In this document: piece after piece, positions 10,462 through 24,984 of the stretch | How positions within the stretch are numbered: the first letter of the stretch is position 1 | Layout of the letters: each line of letters begins with the position of its first letter | Source of the DNA: Ecdyonurus torrentis | Taxonomy: Eukaryota > Arthropoda > Insecta > Ephemeroptera > Heptageniidae | Direction of reading: 5' to 3' | NCBI GenBank assembly: GCA_949318235.1 | Contig: OX439128.1 | Span: forward strand, 57,683,009-57,747,008 | Length of the DNA: 64,000 bases | Position numbers and translations under genes: made by a program | Notes under the pieces: generated by a model | What the model saw: only the letters and a program-made list of their open reading frames with translations | The model's database searches: none | What the model was told of the DNA's origin: nothing

Positions 10462-12184
10462 ATGATAAAAATCATACTTTTTACACGATTAAAACTAGTT
10501 TTGATGATTGCTCAAAAACTAAGAATGCTACAGACATCAAATTTGACTTATAACATAGGTTTTTCAAGTCTCTACAAAAAAGATGTCTTGAACTTTTTTG
10601 CTCCGACGCATACTTTTTGGGTTATTGACAATTTTAGTTTTCACTCATCATGTAGCCAAACCAAGTCATGAAAGAAAGTTTCTATTTCAAGAACCAAATG
10701 TTATTGAATGATTAAAAATCATACTTTTTACACGAATAAAACCAATTTTGATGATTTCTCAAAAACTAAGAATGCTACAGACATCAAATTTGACTTATGA
10801 CATAGGTTTTTCAATTCTCTACAAAAAAGATATCTTGAACTTTTTTGCTCCGACGCATACTTTTTGGGTTATTGACAACTTTAGTTTTCACTCATCATGT
10901 AGCCAAACCAAGTCATGAAACAAAGTGTCTATTTCAAGAACCAAATGTTATTGAATGTTTTTAATCATACTTTTTACACGATTAAAACTAGTTTTGATGA
11001 TTTCTCAAAAACTAAGAATGCTCCAGACATCAAATTTGACTTATGACATAGGTTTTTCAATTCTCTACAAAAAAGATATCTTGAACTTTTTTGCTCCGAC
11101 GCATACTTTTTGGGTTATTGACAATTTTAGTTTTCACTCATCATGTAGCCAAACCAAGTCATGAAACAAAGTGTCTATTTCAAGAACCAAATGTTATTGA
11201 ATGTTTTTAATCATACTTTTTACACGATTAAAACTAGTTTTGATGATTTCTCAAAAACTAAGAATGCTACAGACATCAAATTTGACTTATAACATACGTT
11301 TTTTAATTCTCTACAAAAAAGATGTCTTGAACTTTTTTGCTTCGACGCATACTTTTTGGGTTATTGACAATTTTAGTTTTCACTCATCATGTAGCCAAAC
11401 CAAGTCATGAAACAAAGTTTCTATTTCAAGAACCAAATGTTATTGAATGTTTTGAATCATACTTTTTACACGATTAAAACTAGTTTTGATGATTTCTCAA
11501 AAACTAAGAATGCTACAGACATCAAATTTGACTGATAACATAGGTTTTTTAATTCTCTACAAAAAAGATGTCTTAAACTTTTTTGCTCCGACGCATACTT
11601 TTTGGGTTATTGACAACTTTAGTTTTCACTCATCATGTAGCCAAACCAAGTCATGAAACAAAGTGTCTATTTCAAGAACCAAATGTTATTGAATGTTTTT
11701 AATCATACTTTTTACACGATTAAAACTAGTTTTGATGATTTCTCAAAAACTAAGAATGCTACAGACATCAAATTTGACTTATGACATAGGTTTTTCAATT
11801 CTCTACAAAAAAGATGTCTTGAACTTTTTTGCTTCGACGCATACTTTTTTGGTTATTGACAATTTTAGTTTTCACTCATCATGTAGCCAAACCAAGTCAT
11901 GAAACAAAGTTTCTATTTCAAGAACCAAATGTTATTGAATGTTTTGAATCATACTTTTTACACGATTAAAACTAGTTTTGATGATTTCTCAAAAACTAAG
12001 AATGCTACAGACATCAAATTTGACTTATAACATAGGTTTTTTAATTCTCTACAAAAAAGATGTCTTAAACTTTTTTGCTCCGACGCATACTTTTTGGGTT
12101 ATTGACAATTTTAGTTTTCACTTATCATGTAGCCAAACCTAGTCATGAAACAAAGTTTCTATTTCAAGAACCAAATGTTATTGA
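10462..12184 (+). repeat. HOR block, 7 monomers (1,723 bp): P Q R2 W T U V'
   Basis: Contains R2 (10955-11200), marked by GCTCCAGAC and GATATC, and the second W copy (11201). The W-T-U-V' part repeats the end of the first block (2092-3075). Confidence 0.88.
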
Positions 12185-15138
12185 ATGATAAAAATCATAC
12201 TTTTTACACGATTAAAACTAGTTTTGATGATTGCTCAAAAACTAAGAATGCTACAGACATCAAATTTGACTTATAACATAGGTTTTTCAAGTCTCTACAA
12301 AAAAGATGTCTTGAACTTTTTTGCTCCGACGCATACTTTTTGGGTTATTGACAATTTTAGTTTTCACTCATCATGTAGCCAAACCAAGTCATGAAAGAAA
12401 GTTTCTATTTCAAGAACCAAATGTTATTGAATGATTAAAAATCATACTTTTTACACGAATAAAACCAATTTTGATGATTTCTCAAAAACTAAGAATGCTA
12501 CAGACATCAAATTTGACTTATGACATAGGTTTTTCAATTCTCTACAAAAAAGATATCTTGAACTTTTTTGCTCCGACGCATACTTTTTGGGTTATTGACA
12601 ACTTTAGTTTTCACTCATCATGTAGCCAAACCAAGTCATGAAACAAAGTGTCTATTTCAAGAACCAAATGTTATTGAATGTTTTTAATCATACTTTTTAC
12701 ACGATTAAAACTAGTTTTGATGATTTCTCAAAAACTAAGAATGCTACAGACATCAAATTTGACTTATGACATAGGTTTTTCAATTCTCTACAAAAAAGAT
12801 GTCTTGAACTTTTTTGCTCCGACGCATACTTTTTGGGTTATTGACAATTTTAGTTTTCACTCATCATGTAGCCAAACCAAGTCATGAAAGAAAGTTTCTA
12901 TTTCAAGAACCAAATGTTATTGAATGATTAAAAATCATACTTTTTACACGAATAAAACCAATTTTGATGATTTCTCAAAAACTAAGAATGCTACAGACAT
13001 CAAATTTGACTTATGACATAGGTTTTTCAATTCTCTACAAAAAAGATATCTTGAACTTTTTTGCTCCGACGCATACTTTTTGGGTTATTGACAACTTTAG
13101 TTTCCACTCATCATGTAGCCAAACCAAGTCATGAAACAAAGTGTCTATTTCAAGAACCAAATGTTATTGAATGTTTTTAATCATACTTTTTACACGATTA
13201 AAACTAGTTTTGATGATTTCTCAAAAACTAAGAATGCTACAGACATCAAATTTGACTTATGACATAGGTTTTTCAATTCTCTACAAAAAAGATGTCTTGA
13301 ACTTTTTTGCTTCGACGCATACTTTTTGGGTTATTGACAATTTTAGTTTTCACTCATCATGTAGCCAAACCAAGTCATGAAACAAAGTTTCTATTTCAAG
13401 AACCAAATGTTATTGAATGTTTTGAATCATACTTTTTACACGATTAAAACTAGTTTTGATGATTTCTCAAAAACTAAGAATGCTACAGACATCAAATTTG
13501 ACTGATAACATAGGTTTTTTAATTCTCTACAAAAAAGATGTCTTAAACTTTTTTGCTCCGACGCATACTTTTTGGGTTATTGACAACTTTAGTTTTCACT
13601 CATCATGTAGCCAAACCAAGTCATGAAACAAAGTGTCTATTTCAAGAACCAAATGTTATTGAATGTTTTTAATCATACTTTTTACACGATTAAAACTAGT
13701 TTTGATGATTTCTCAAAAACTAAGAATGCTACAGACATCAAATTTGACTTATGACATAGGTTTTTCAATTCTCTACAAAAAAGATGTCTTGAACTTTTTT
13801 GCTTCGACGCATACTTTTTTGGTTATTGACAATTTTAGTTTTCACTCATCATGTAGCCAAACCAAGTCATGAAACAAAGTTTCTATTTCAAGAACCAAAT
13901 GTTATTGAATGTTTTGAATCATACTTTTTACACGATTAAAACTAGTTTTGATGATTTCTCAAAAACTAAGAATGCTACAGACATCAAATTTGACTTATAA
14001 CATAGGTTTTTTAATTCTCTACAAAAAAGATGTCTTAAACTTTTTTGCTCCGACGCATACTTTTTGGGTTATTGACAATTTTAGTTTTCACTCATCATGT
14101 AGCCAAACCAAGTCATGAAACAAAGTTTCTATTTCAAGAACCAAATGTTATTGAATGTTTTGAATCATACTTTTTACACGATTAAAACTAGTTTTGATGA
14201 TTTCTCAAAAACTAAGAATGCTACAGACATCAAATTTGACTTATAACATAGGTTTTTTAATTCTCTACAAAAAAGATGTCTTAAACTTTTTTGCTCCGAC
14301 GCATACTTTTTGGGTTATTGACAATTTTAGTTTTCACTTATCATGTAGCCAAACCTAGTCATGAAACAAAGTTTCTATTTCAAGAACCAAATGTTATTGA
14401 ATGATAAAAATCATACTTTTTACACGAATAAAACTAGTTTTGATGATTGCTCAAAAACTAAGAATGCTACAGACATCAAATTTGACTTATAACATAGGTT
14501 TTTCAAGTCTCTACAAAAAAGATGTCTTGAACTTTTTTGCTCCGACGCATACTTTTTGGGTTATTGACAATTTAAGTTTTCACTCATCGTGTAGCCAAAC
14601 CAAGTCATGAAAGAAAGTTTCTATTTCAAGAACCAAATGTTATTGAATGATAAAAATCATACTTTTTACACGAGTAAAACTAGTTTTGATGATTTCTCAA
14701 AAACTAAGAATGCTACAGACATCAAATTTGACTTATGACATAGGTTTTTCAATTCTCTACAAAAAAGATGTCTTGAACTTTTTTGCTTCGACGCATACTT
14801 TTTGGGTTATTGACAATTTTAGTTTTCACTCATCATGTAGCCAAACCAAGTCATGAAACAAAGTTTCTATTTCAAGAACCAAATGTTATTGAATGTTTTG
14901 AATCATACTTTTTACACGATTAAAACTAGTTTTGATGATTTCTCAAAAACTAAGAATGCTACAGACATCAAATTTGACTTATAACATAGGTTTTTTAATT
15001 CTCTACAAAAAAGATGTCTTAAACTTTTTTGCTCCGACGCATACTTTTTGGGTTATTGACAATTTTAGTTTTCACTTATCATGTAGCCAAACCTAGTCAT
15101 GAAACAAAGTTTCTATTTCAAGAACCAAATGTTATTGA
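12185..15138 (+). repeat. HOR block, 12 monomers (2,954 bp): P Q R Q S T U V V' P2 X V'
   Basis: The first 11 monomers repeat those of 3076-5783 at a displacement of 9,109 bp, including the private TTTCCACTC. After X it carries V' in place of Y-Z, so this copy reaches the next P by another route. Confidence 0.88.
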
Positions 15139-18100
15139 ATGATAAAAATCATACTTTTTACACGATTAAAACTAGTTTTGATGATTGCTCAAAAACTAAG
15201 AATGCTACAGACATCAAATTTGACTTATAACATAGGTTTTTCAAGTCTCTACAAAAAAGATGTCTTGAACTTTTTTGCTCCGACGCATACTTTTTGGGTT
15301 ATTGACAATTTTAGTTTTCACTCATCATGTAGCCAAACCAAGTCATGAAAGAAAGTTTCTATTTCAAGAACCAAATGTTATTGAATGATTAAAAATCATA
15401 CTTTTTACACGAATAAAACCAATTTTGATGATTTCTCAAAAACTAAGAATGCTACAGACATCAAATTTGACTTATGACATAGGTTTTTCAATTCTCTACA
15501 AAAAAGATATCTTGAACTTTTTTGCTCCGACGCATACTTTTTGGGTTATTGACAACTTTAGTTTTCACTCATCATGTAGCCAAACCAAGTCATGAAACAA
15601 AGTGTCTATTTCAAGAACCAAATGTTATTGAATGTTTTTAATCATACTTTTTACACGATTAAAACTAGTTTTGATGATTTCTCAAAAACTAAGAATGCTA
15701 CAGACATCAAATTTGACTTATGACATAGGTTTTTCAATTCTCTACAAAAAAGATGTCTTGAACTTTTTTGCTCCGACGCATACTTTTTGGGTTATTGACA
15801 ATTTTAGTTTTCACTCATCATGTAGCCAAACCAAGTCATGAAAGAAAGTTTCTATTTCAAGAACCAAATGTTATTGAATGATTAAAAATCATACTTTTTA
15901 CACGAATAAAACCAATTTTGATGATTTCTCAAAAACTAAGAATGCTACAGACATCAAATTTGACTTATGACATAGGTTTTTCAATTCTCTACAAAAAAGA
16001 TATCTTGAACTTTTTTGCTCCGACGCATACTTTTTGGGTTATTGACAACTTTAGTTTCCACTCATCATGTAGCCAAACCAAGTCATGAAACAAAGTGTCT
16101 ATTTCAAGAACCAAATGTTATTGAATGTTTTTAATCATACTTTTTACACGATTAAAACTAGTTTTGATGATTTCTCAAAAACTAAGAATGCTACAGACAT
16201 CAAATTTGACTTATGACATAGGTTTTTCAATTCTCTACAAAAAAGATGTCTTGAACTTTTTTGCTTCGACGCATACTTTTTGGGTTATTGACAATTTTAG
16301 TTTTCACTCATCATGTAGCCAAACCAAGTCATGAAACAAAGTTTCTATTTCAAGAACCAAATGTTATTGAATGTTTTGAATCATACTTTTTACACGATTA
16401 AAACTAGTTTTGATGATTTCTCAAAAACTAAGAATGCTACAGACATCAAATTTGACTGATAACATAGGTTTTTTAATTCTCTACAAAAAAGATGTCTTAA
16501 ACTTTTTTGCTCCGACGCATACTTTTTGGGTTATTGACAACTTTAGTTTTCACTCATCATGTAGCCAAACCAAGTCATGAAACAAAGTGTCTATTTCAAG
16601 AACCAAATGTTATTGAATGTTTTTAATCATACTTTTTACACGATTAAAACTAGTTTTGATGATTTCTCAAAAACTAAGAATGCTACAGACATCAAATTTG
16701 ACTTATGACATAGGTTTTTCAATTCTCTACAAAAAAGATGTCTTGAACTTTTTTGCTTCGACGCATACTTTTTTGGTTATTGACAATTTTAGTTTTCACT
16801 CATCATGTAGCCAAACCAAGTCATGAAACAAAGTTTCTATTTCAAGAACCAAATGTTATTGAATGTTTTGAATCATACTTTTTACACGATTAAAACTAGT
16901 TTTGATGATTTCTCAAAAACTAAGAATGCTACAGACATCAAATTTGACTTATAACATAGGTTTTTTAATTCTCTACAAAAAAGATGTCTTAAACTTTTTT
17001 GCTCCGACGCATACTTTTTGGGTTATTGACAATTTTAGTTTTCACTCATCATGTAGCCAAACCAAGTCATGAAACAAAGTTTCTATTTCAAGAACCAAAT
17101 GTTATTGAATGTTTTGAATCATACTTTTTACACGATTAAAACTAGTTTTGATGATTTCTCAAAAACTAAGAATGCTACAGACATCAAATTTGACTTATAA
17201 CATAGGTTTTTTAATTCTCTACAAAAAAGATGTCTTAAACTTTTTTGCTCCGACGCATACTTTTTGGGTTATTGACAATTTTAGTTTTCACTTATCATGT
17301 AGCCAAACCTAGTCATGAAACAAAGTTTCTATTTCAAGAACCAAATGTTATTGAATGATAAAAATCATACTTTTTACACGAATAAAACTAGTTTTGATGA
17401 TTGCTCAAAAACTAAGAATGCTACAGACATCAAATTTGACTTATAACATAGGTTTTTCAAGTCTCTACAAAAAAGATGTCTTGAACTTTTTTGCTCCGAC
17501 GCATACTTTTTGGGTTATTGACAATTTAAGTTTTCACTCATCGTGTAGCCAAACCAAGTCATGAAAGAAAGTTTCTATTTCAAGAACCAAATGTTATTGA
17601 ATGATAAAAATCATACTTTTTACACGAGTAAAACTAGTTTTGATGATTTCTCAAAAACTAAGAATGCTACAGACATCAAATTTGACTTATGACATAGGTT
17701 TTTCAATTCTCTACAAAAAAGATGTCTTGAACTTTTTTGCTTCGACGCATACTTTTTGGGTTATTGACAATTTTAGTTTTCACTCATCATGTAGCCAAAC
17801 CAAGTCATGAAACAAAGTTTCTATTTCAAGAACCAAATGTTATTGAATGTTTTGAATCATACTTTTTACACGATTAAAACTACTTTTGATGATTTCTCAA
17901 AAACTAAGAATGCTACAGACATCAAATTTGACTTATAACATACGTTTTTTAATTCTCTACAAAAAAGATGTCTTGAACTTTTTTGCTTCGACGCATACTT
18001 TTTGGGTTATTGACAATTTTAGTTTTCACTCATCATGTAGCCAAACCAAGTCATGAAACAAAGTTTCTATTTCAAGAACCAAATGTTATTGAATGTTTTG

Positions 18101-18338
18101 AATCATACTTTTTACACGATTAAAACTAGTTTTGATGATTTCTCAAAAACTTAGAATGCTACAGACATCAAATTTGACTTATAACATAGGTTTTTTAATT
18201 CTCTACAAAAAAGATGTCTTAAACTTTTTTGCTCCGACGCATACTTTTTGGGTTATTGACAATTTTAGTTTTCACTTATCATGTAGCCAAACCAAGTCAT
18301 GAAACAAAGTGTCTATTTCAAGAACCAAATGTTATTGA
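15139..18338 (+). repeat. HOR block, 13 monomers (3,200 bp), second full copy
   Basis: Class order P Q R Q S T U V V' P2 X Y Z, identical in order and length to 3076-6275. With 12185-15138 it forms a direct tandem pair that shares the first 11 classes. Confidence 0.9.
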
Positions 18339-20800
18339 ATGATAAAAATCATACTTTTTACACGATTAAAACTAGTTTTGATGATTGCTCAAAAACTAAG
18401 AATGCTACAGACATCAAATTTGACTTATAACATAGGTTTTTCAAGTCTCTACAAAAAAGATGTCTTGAACTTTTTTGCTCCGACGCATACTTTTTGGGTT
18501 ATTGACAATTTTAGTTTTCACTCATCATGTAGCCAAACCAAGTCATGAAAGAAAGTTTCTATTTCAAGAACCAAATGTTATTGAATGATTAAAAATCATA
18601 CTTTTTACACGAATAAAACCAATTTTGATGATTTCTCAAAAACTAAGAATGCTACAGACATCAAATTTGACTTATGACATAGGTTTTTCAATTCTCTACA
18701 AAAAAGATATCTTGAACTTTTTTGCTCCGACGCATACTTTTTGGGTTATTGACAACTTTAGTTTTCACTCATCATGTAGCCAAACCAAGTCATGAAACAA
18801 AGTGTCTATTTCAAGAACCAAATGTTATTGAATGTTTTTAATCATACTTTTTACACGATTAAAACTAGTTTTGATGATTTCTCAAAAACTAAGAATGCTA
18901 CAGACATCAAATTTGACTTATGACATAGGTTTTTCAATTCTCTACAAAAAAGATGTCTTGAACTTTTTTGCTCCGACGCATACTTTTTGGGTTATTGACA
19001 ATTTTAGTTTTCACTCATCATGTAGCCAAACCAAGTCATGAAAGAAAGTTTCTATTTCAAGAACCAAATGTTATTGAATAATTAAAAATCATACTTTTTA
19101 CACGAATAAAACCAATTTTGATGATTTCTCAAAAACTAAGAATGCTACAGACATCAAATTTGACTTATGACATAGGTTTTTCAATTCTCTACAAAAAAGA
19201 TATCTTGAACTTTTTTGCTCCGACGCATACTTTTTGGGTTATTGACAACTTTAGTTTTCACTCATCATGTAGCCAAACCAAGTCATGAAACAAAGTGTCT
19301 ATTTCAAGAACCAAATGTTATTGAATGTTTTTAATCATACTTTTTACACGATTAAAACTAGTTTTGATGATTTCTCAAAAACTAAGAATGCTACAGACAT
19401 CAAATTTGACTTATGACATAGGTTTTTCAATTCTCTACAAAAAAGATGTCTTGAACTTTTTTGCTTCGACGCATACTTTTTGGGTTATTGACAATTTTAG
19501 TTTTCACTCATCATGTAGCCAAACCAAGTCATGAAACAAAGTTTCTATTTCAAGAACCAAATGTTATTGAATGTTTTGAATCATACTTTTTACACGATTA
19601 AAACTAGTTTTGATGATTTCTCAAAAACTAAGAATGCTACAGACATCAAATTTGACTTATAACATAGGTTTTTTAATTCTCTACAAAAAAGATGTCTTAA
19701 ACTTTTTTGCTCCGACGCATACTTTTTGGGTTATTGACAATTTTAGTTTTCACTTATCATGTAGCCAAACCTAGTCATGAAACAAAGTTTCTATTTCAAG
19801 AACCAAATGTTATTGAATGATAAAAATCATACTTTTTACACGAATAAAACTAGTTTTGATGATTGCTCAAAAACTAAGAATGCTACAGACATCAAATTTG
19901 ACTTATAACATAGGTTTTTCAAGTCTCTACAAAAAAGATGTCTTGAACTTTTTTGCTCCGACGCATACTTTTTGGGTTATTGACAATTTAAGTTTTCACT
20001 CATCGTGTAGCCAAACCAAGTCATGAAAGAAAGTTTCTATTTCAAGAACCAAATGTTATTGAATGATAAAAATCATACTTTTTACACGAGTAAAACTAGT
20101 TTTGATGATTTCTCAAAAACTAAGAATGCTACAGACATCAAATTTGACTTATGACATAGGTTTTTCAATTCTCTACAAAAAAGATGTCTTGAACTTTTTT
20201 GCTTCGACGCATACTTTTTGGGTTATTGACAATTTTAGTTTTCACTCATCATGTAGCCAAACCAAGTCATGAAACAAAGTTTCTATTTCAAGAACCAAAT
20301 GTTATTGAATGTTTTGAATCATACTTTTTACACGATTAAAACTACTTTTGATGATTTCTCAAAAACTAAGAATGCTACAGACATCAAATTTGACTTATAA
20401 CATACGTTTTTTAATTCTCTACAAAAAAGATGTCTTGAACTTTTTTGCTTCGACGCATACTTTTTGGGTTATTGACAATTTTAGTTTTCACTCATCATGT
20501 AGCCAAACCAAGTCATGAAACAAAGTTTCTATTTCAAGAACCAAATGTTATTGAATGTTTTGAATCATACTTTTTACACGATTAAAACTAGTTTTGATGA
20601 TTTCTCAAAAACTTAGAATGCTACAGACATCAAATTTGACTTATAACATAGGTTTTTTAATTCTCTACAAAAAAGATGTCTTAAACTTTTTTGCTCCGAC
20701 GCATACTTTTTGGGTTATTGACAATTTTAGTTTTCACTTATCATGTAGCCAAACCAAGTCATGAAACAAAGTGTCTATTTCAAGAACCAAATGTTATTGA
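18339..20800 (+). repeat. HOR block, 10 monomers (2,462 bp): P Q R Q'' S V' P2 X Y Z
   Basis: The same frame as the 13-mer with T, U and V missing between S (19325) and V' (19571). Q'' at 19078 has the GAATAATT variant also seen at 8493. The net loss is three monomers, about 738 bp. Confidence 0.88.
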
Positions 20801-21539
20801 ATGATAAAAATCATACTTTTTACACGATTAAAACTAGTTTTGATGATTGCTCAAAAACTAAGAATGCTACAGACATCAAATTTGACTTATAACATAGGTT
20901 TTTCAAGTCTCTACAAAAAAGATGTCTTAAACTTTTTTGCTCCGACGCATACTTTTTGGGTTATTGACAATTTTAGTTTTCACTCATCATGTAGCCAAAC
21001 CAAGTCATGAAAGAAAGTTTCTATTTCAAGAACCAAATGTTATTGAATGATTAAAAATCATACTTTTTACACGAATAAAACCAATTTTGATGATTTCTCA
21101 AAAACTAAGAATGCTACAGACATCAAATTTGACTTATGACATAGGTTTTTCAATTCTCTACAAAAAAGATATCTTGAACTTTTTTGCTCCGACGCATACT
21201 TTTTGGGTTATTGACAACTTTAGTTTTCACTCATCATGTAGCCAAACCAAGTCATGAAACAAAGTGTCTATTTCAAGAACCAAATGTTATTGAATGTTTT
21301 TAATCATACTTTTTACACGATTAAAACTAGTTTTGATGATTTCTCAAAAACTAAGAATGCTCCAGACATCAAATTTGACTTATGACATAGGTTTTTCAAT
21401 TCTCTACAAAAAAGATATCTTGAACTTTTTTGCTCCGACGCATACTTTTTGGGTTATTGACAACTTTAGTTTTCACTCATCATGTAGCCAAACCAAGTCA
21501 TGAAACAAAGTGTCTATTTCAAGAACCAAATGTTATTGA
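20801..21539 (+). repeat. Short HOR block, 3 monomers (739 bp): P Q R2
   Basis: R2 at 21294 shares GCTCCAGAC with 10955 and 29415, each time in the context Z-P-Q-R2. The next monomer is again P (21540), so the HOR was truncated after three units. The P copy here has a private CTTAAAC. Confidence 0.87.
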
Positions 21540-22032
21540 ATGATAAAAATCATACTTTTTACACGATTAAAACTAGTTTTGATGATTGCTCAAAAACTAA
21601 GAATGCTACAGACATCAAATTTGACTTATAACATAGGTTTTTCAAGTCTCTACAAAAAAGATGTCTTGAACTTTTTTGCTCCGACGCATACTTTTTGGGT
21701 TATTGACAATTTTAGTTTTCACTCATCATGTAGCCAAACCAAGTCATGAAAGAAAGTTTCTATTTCAAGAACCAAATGTTATTGAATGATTAAAAATCAT
21801 ACTTTTTACACGAATAAAACCAATTTTGATGATTTCTCAAAAACTAAGAATGCTACAGACATCAAATTTGACTTATGACATAGGTTTTTCAATTCTCTAC
21901 AAAAAAGATATCTTGAACTTTTTTGCTCCGACGCATACTTTTTGGGTTATTGACAACTTTAGTTTTCACTCATCATGTAGCCAAACCAAGTCATGAAACA
22001 AAGTGTCTATTTCAAGAACCAAATGTTATTGA

Positions 22033-22277
22033 ATGTTTTTAATCATACTTTTTACACGATTAAAACTAGTTTTGATGATTTCTCAAAAACTAAGAATGCT
22101 ACAGACATCAAATTTGACTTATGACATAGGTTTTTCAATTCTCTACAAAAAAGTAACTTGAACTATTTTGCTCCGACGCATACTTTTTGGGTTATTGACA
22201 ACTTTAGTTTTCACTCATCATGTAGCCAAACCAAGTCATGAAACAAAGTGTCTATTTCAAGAACCAAATGTTATTGA
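22033..22277 (+). repeat. 245-bp variant monomer R3
   Basis: In place of AAAAAAGATATCTTGAAC it reads AAAAAAGTAACTTGAACTATTTTG near 22147-22170, with a net loss of 1 bp and loss of the EcoRV site. A sister copy at 26463-26707 has AAAAAATTAACTTG and the same ACTATTTTG, so the two share a derived ancestor. Confidence 0.87.
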
Positions 22278-22523
22278 ATGTTTTTAATCATACTTTTTAC
22301 ACGATTAAAACTAGTTTTGATGATTTCTCAAAAACTAAGAATGCTACAGACATCAAATTTGACTTATGACATAGGTTTTTCAATTCTCTACAAAAAAGAT
22401 ATCTTGAACTTTTTTGCTCCGACGCATACTTTTTGGGTTATTGACAACTTTAGTTTTCACTCATCATGTAGCCAAACCAAGTCATGAAACAAAGTGTCTA
22501 TTTCAAGAACCAAATGTTATTGA
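22278..22523 (+). repeat. Reference monomer, class R2' (246 bp)
   Basis: TTTTTAATC head, intact AAAACTAGTTTT, GACTTATGAC, GATATC, GCTCCG, CAACTTTAG and exit AAAGTGTC. It combines an R head with a Q-like tail. It occurs in runs: 22278-22769, 24001-24984, 29661-30152 and 31384-32121. Private changes inside the runs are few (AAAATTAG in 24493, CTCTTCATG in 24739). Confidence 0.9.
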
Positions 22524-23754
22524 ATGTTTTTAATCATACTTTTTACACGATTAAAACTAGTTTTGATGATTTCTCAAAAACTAAGAATGCTACAGACATC
22601 AAATTTGACTTATGACATAGGTTTTTCAATTCTCTACAAAAAAGATATCTTGAACTTTTTTGCTCCGACGCATACTTTTTGGGTTATTGACAACTTTAGT
22701 TTTCACTCATCATGTAGCCAAACCAAGTCATGAAACAAAGTGTCTATTTCAAGAACCAAATGTTATTGAATGTTTTGAATCATACTTTTTACACGATTAA
22801 AACTACTTTTGATGATTTCTCAAAAACTAAGAATGCTACAGACATCAAATTTGACTTATAACATACGTTTTTTAATTCTCTACAAAAAAGATGTCTTGAA
22901 CTTTTTTGCTTCGACGCATACTTTTTGGGTTATTGACAATTTTAGTTTTCACTCATCATGTAGCCAAACCAAGTCATGAAACAAAGTTTCTATTTCAAGA
23001 ACCAAATGTTATTGAATGTTTTGAATCATACTTTTTACACGATTAAAACAAGTTTTGATGATTTCTCAAAAACTAAGAATGCTACAGACATCAAATTTGA
23101 CTTATAACATAGGTTTTTTAATTCTCTACAAAAAAGATGTCTTAAACTTTTTTGCTCCGACGCATACTTTTTGGGTTATTGACAATTTTAGTTTTCACTT
23201 ATCATGTAGCCAAACCAAGTCATGAAACAAAGTGTCTATTTCAAGAACCAAATGTTATTGAATGATAAAAATCATACTTTTTACACGATTAAAACTAGTT
23301 TTGATGATTGCTCAAAAACTAAGAATGCTACAGACATCAAATTTGACTTATAACATAGGTTTTTCAAGTCTCTACAAAAAAGATGTCTTGAACTTTTTTG
23401 CTCCGACGCATACTTTTTGGGTTATTGACAATTTTAGTTTTCACTCATCATGTAGCCAAACCAAGTCATGAAAGAAAGTTTCTATTTCAAGAACCAAATG
23501 TTATTGAATGATTAAAAATCATACTTTTTACACGAATAAAACCAATTTTGATGATTTCTCAAAAACTAAGAATGCTACAGACATCAAATTTGACTTATGA
23601 CATAGGTTTTTCAATTCTCTACAAAAAAGATATCTTGAACTTTTTTGCTCCGACGCATACTTTTTGGGTTATTGACAACTTTAGTTTTCACTCATCATGT
23701 AGCCAAACCAAGTCATGAAACAAAGTGTCTATTTCAAGAACCAAATGTTATTGA

Positions 23755-24000
23755 ATGTTTTTAATCATACTTTTTACACGATTAAAACTAGTTTTGATGA
23801 TTTCTCAAAAACTAAGAATGCTACAGACATCAAATTTGACTTATGACATAGGTTTTTCAATTCTCTACAAAAAAGATATCTTGAACTTTTTTGCTCCGAC
23901 GCATACTTTTTGGGTTATTGACTACTTTAGTTTTTACTCATCATGTAGCCAAACCAAGTCATGAAACAAAGTGTCTATTTCAAGAACCAAATGTTATTGA
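23755..24000 (+). repeat. Reference monomer, class R* (246 bp)
   Basis: R2' with two marker changes in its tail: GACTACTTTAG for GACAACTTTAG and TTTTTACTCATC for TTTTCACTCATC. Further copies at 25724, 31138, 32861 and 33846. It always follows Q and precedes R2', which marks one recently spread HOR haplotype. Confidence 0.9.
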
Positions 24001-24984
24001 ATGTTTTTAATCATACTTTTTACACGATTAAAACTAGTTTTGATGATTTCTCAAAAACTAAGAATGCTACAGACATCAAATTTGACTTATGACATAGGTT
24101 TTTCAATTCTCTACAAAAAAGATATCTTGAACTTTTTTGCTCCGACGCATACTTTTTGGGTTATTGACAACTTTAGTTTTCACTCATCATGTAGCCAAAC
24201 CAAGTCATGAAACAAAGTGTCTATTTCAAGAACCAAATGTTATTGAATGTTTTTAATCATACTTTTTACACGATTAAAACTAGTTTTGATGATTTCTCAA
24301 AAACTAAGAATGCTACAGACATCAAATTTGACTTATGACATAGGTTTTTCAATTCTCTACAAAAAAGATATCTTGAACTTTTTTGCTCCGACGCATACTT
24401 TTTGGGTTATTGACAACTTTAGTTTTCACTCATCATGTAGCCAAACCAAGTCATGAAACAAAGTGTCTATTTCAAGAACCAAATGTTATTGAATGTTTTT
24501 AATCATACTTTTTACACGATTAAAATTAGTTTTGATGATTTCTCAAAAACTAAGAATGCTACAGACATCAAATTTGACTTATGACATAGGTTTTTCAATT
24601 CTCTACAAAAAAGATATCTTGAACTTTTTTGCTCCGACGCATACTTTTTGGGTTATTGACAACTTTAGTTTTCACTCATCATGTAGCCAAACCAAGTCAT
24701 GAAACAAAGTGTCTATTTCAAGAACCAAATGTTATTGAATGTTTTTAATCATACTTTTTACACGATTAAAACTAGTTTTGATGATTTCTCAAAAACTAAG
24801 AATGCTACAGACATCAAATTTGACTTATGACATAGGTTTTTCAATTCTCTACAAAAAAGATATCTTGAACTTTTTTGCTCCGACGCATACTTTTTGGGTT
24901 ATTGACAACTTTAGTTTTCACTCTTCATGTAGCCAAACCAAGTCATGAAACAAAGTGTCTATTTCAAGAACCAAATGTTATTGA

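Larger units (their letters stand above)
21540..23261 (+). repeat. HOR block, 7 monomers (1,722 bp): P Q R3 R2' R2' Y Z'
   Basis: First block of the simplified, R2'-rich part of the array. The 247-bp Q and the 245-bp R3 (22033) cancel, giving 7 x 246 exactly. R2' copies at 22278 and 22524 are near-identical neighbours. The same layout, with R2 or R* in the third position, recurs at 28922 and 30645. Confidence 0.88.
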
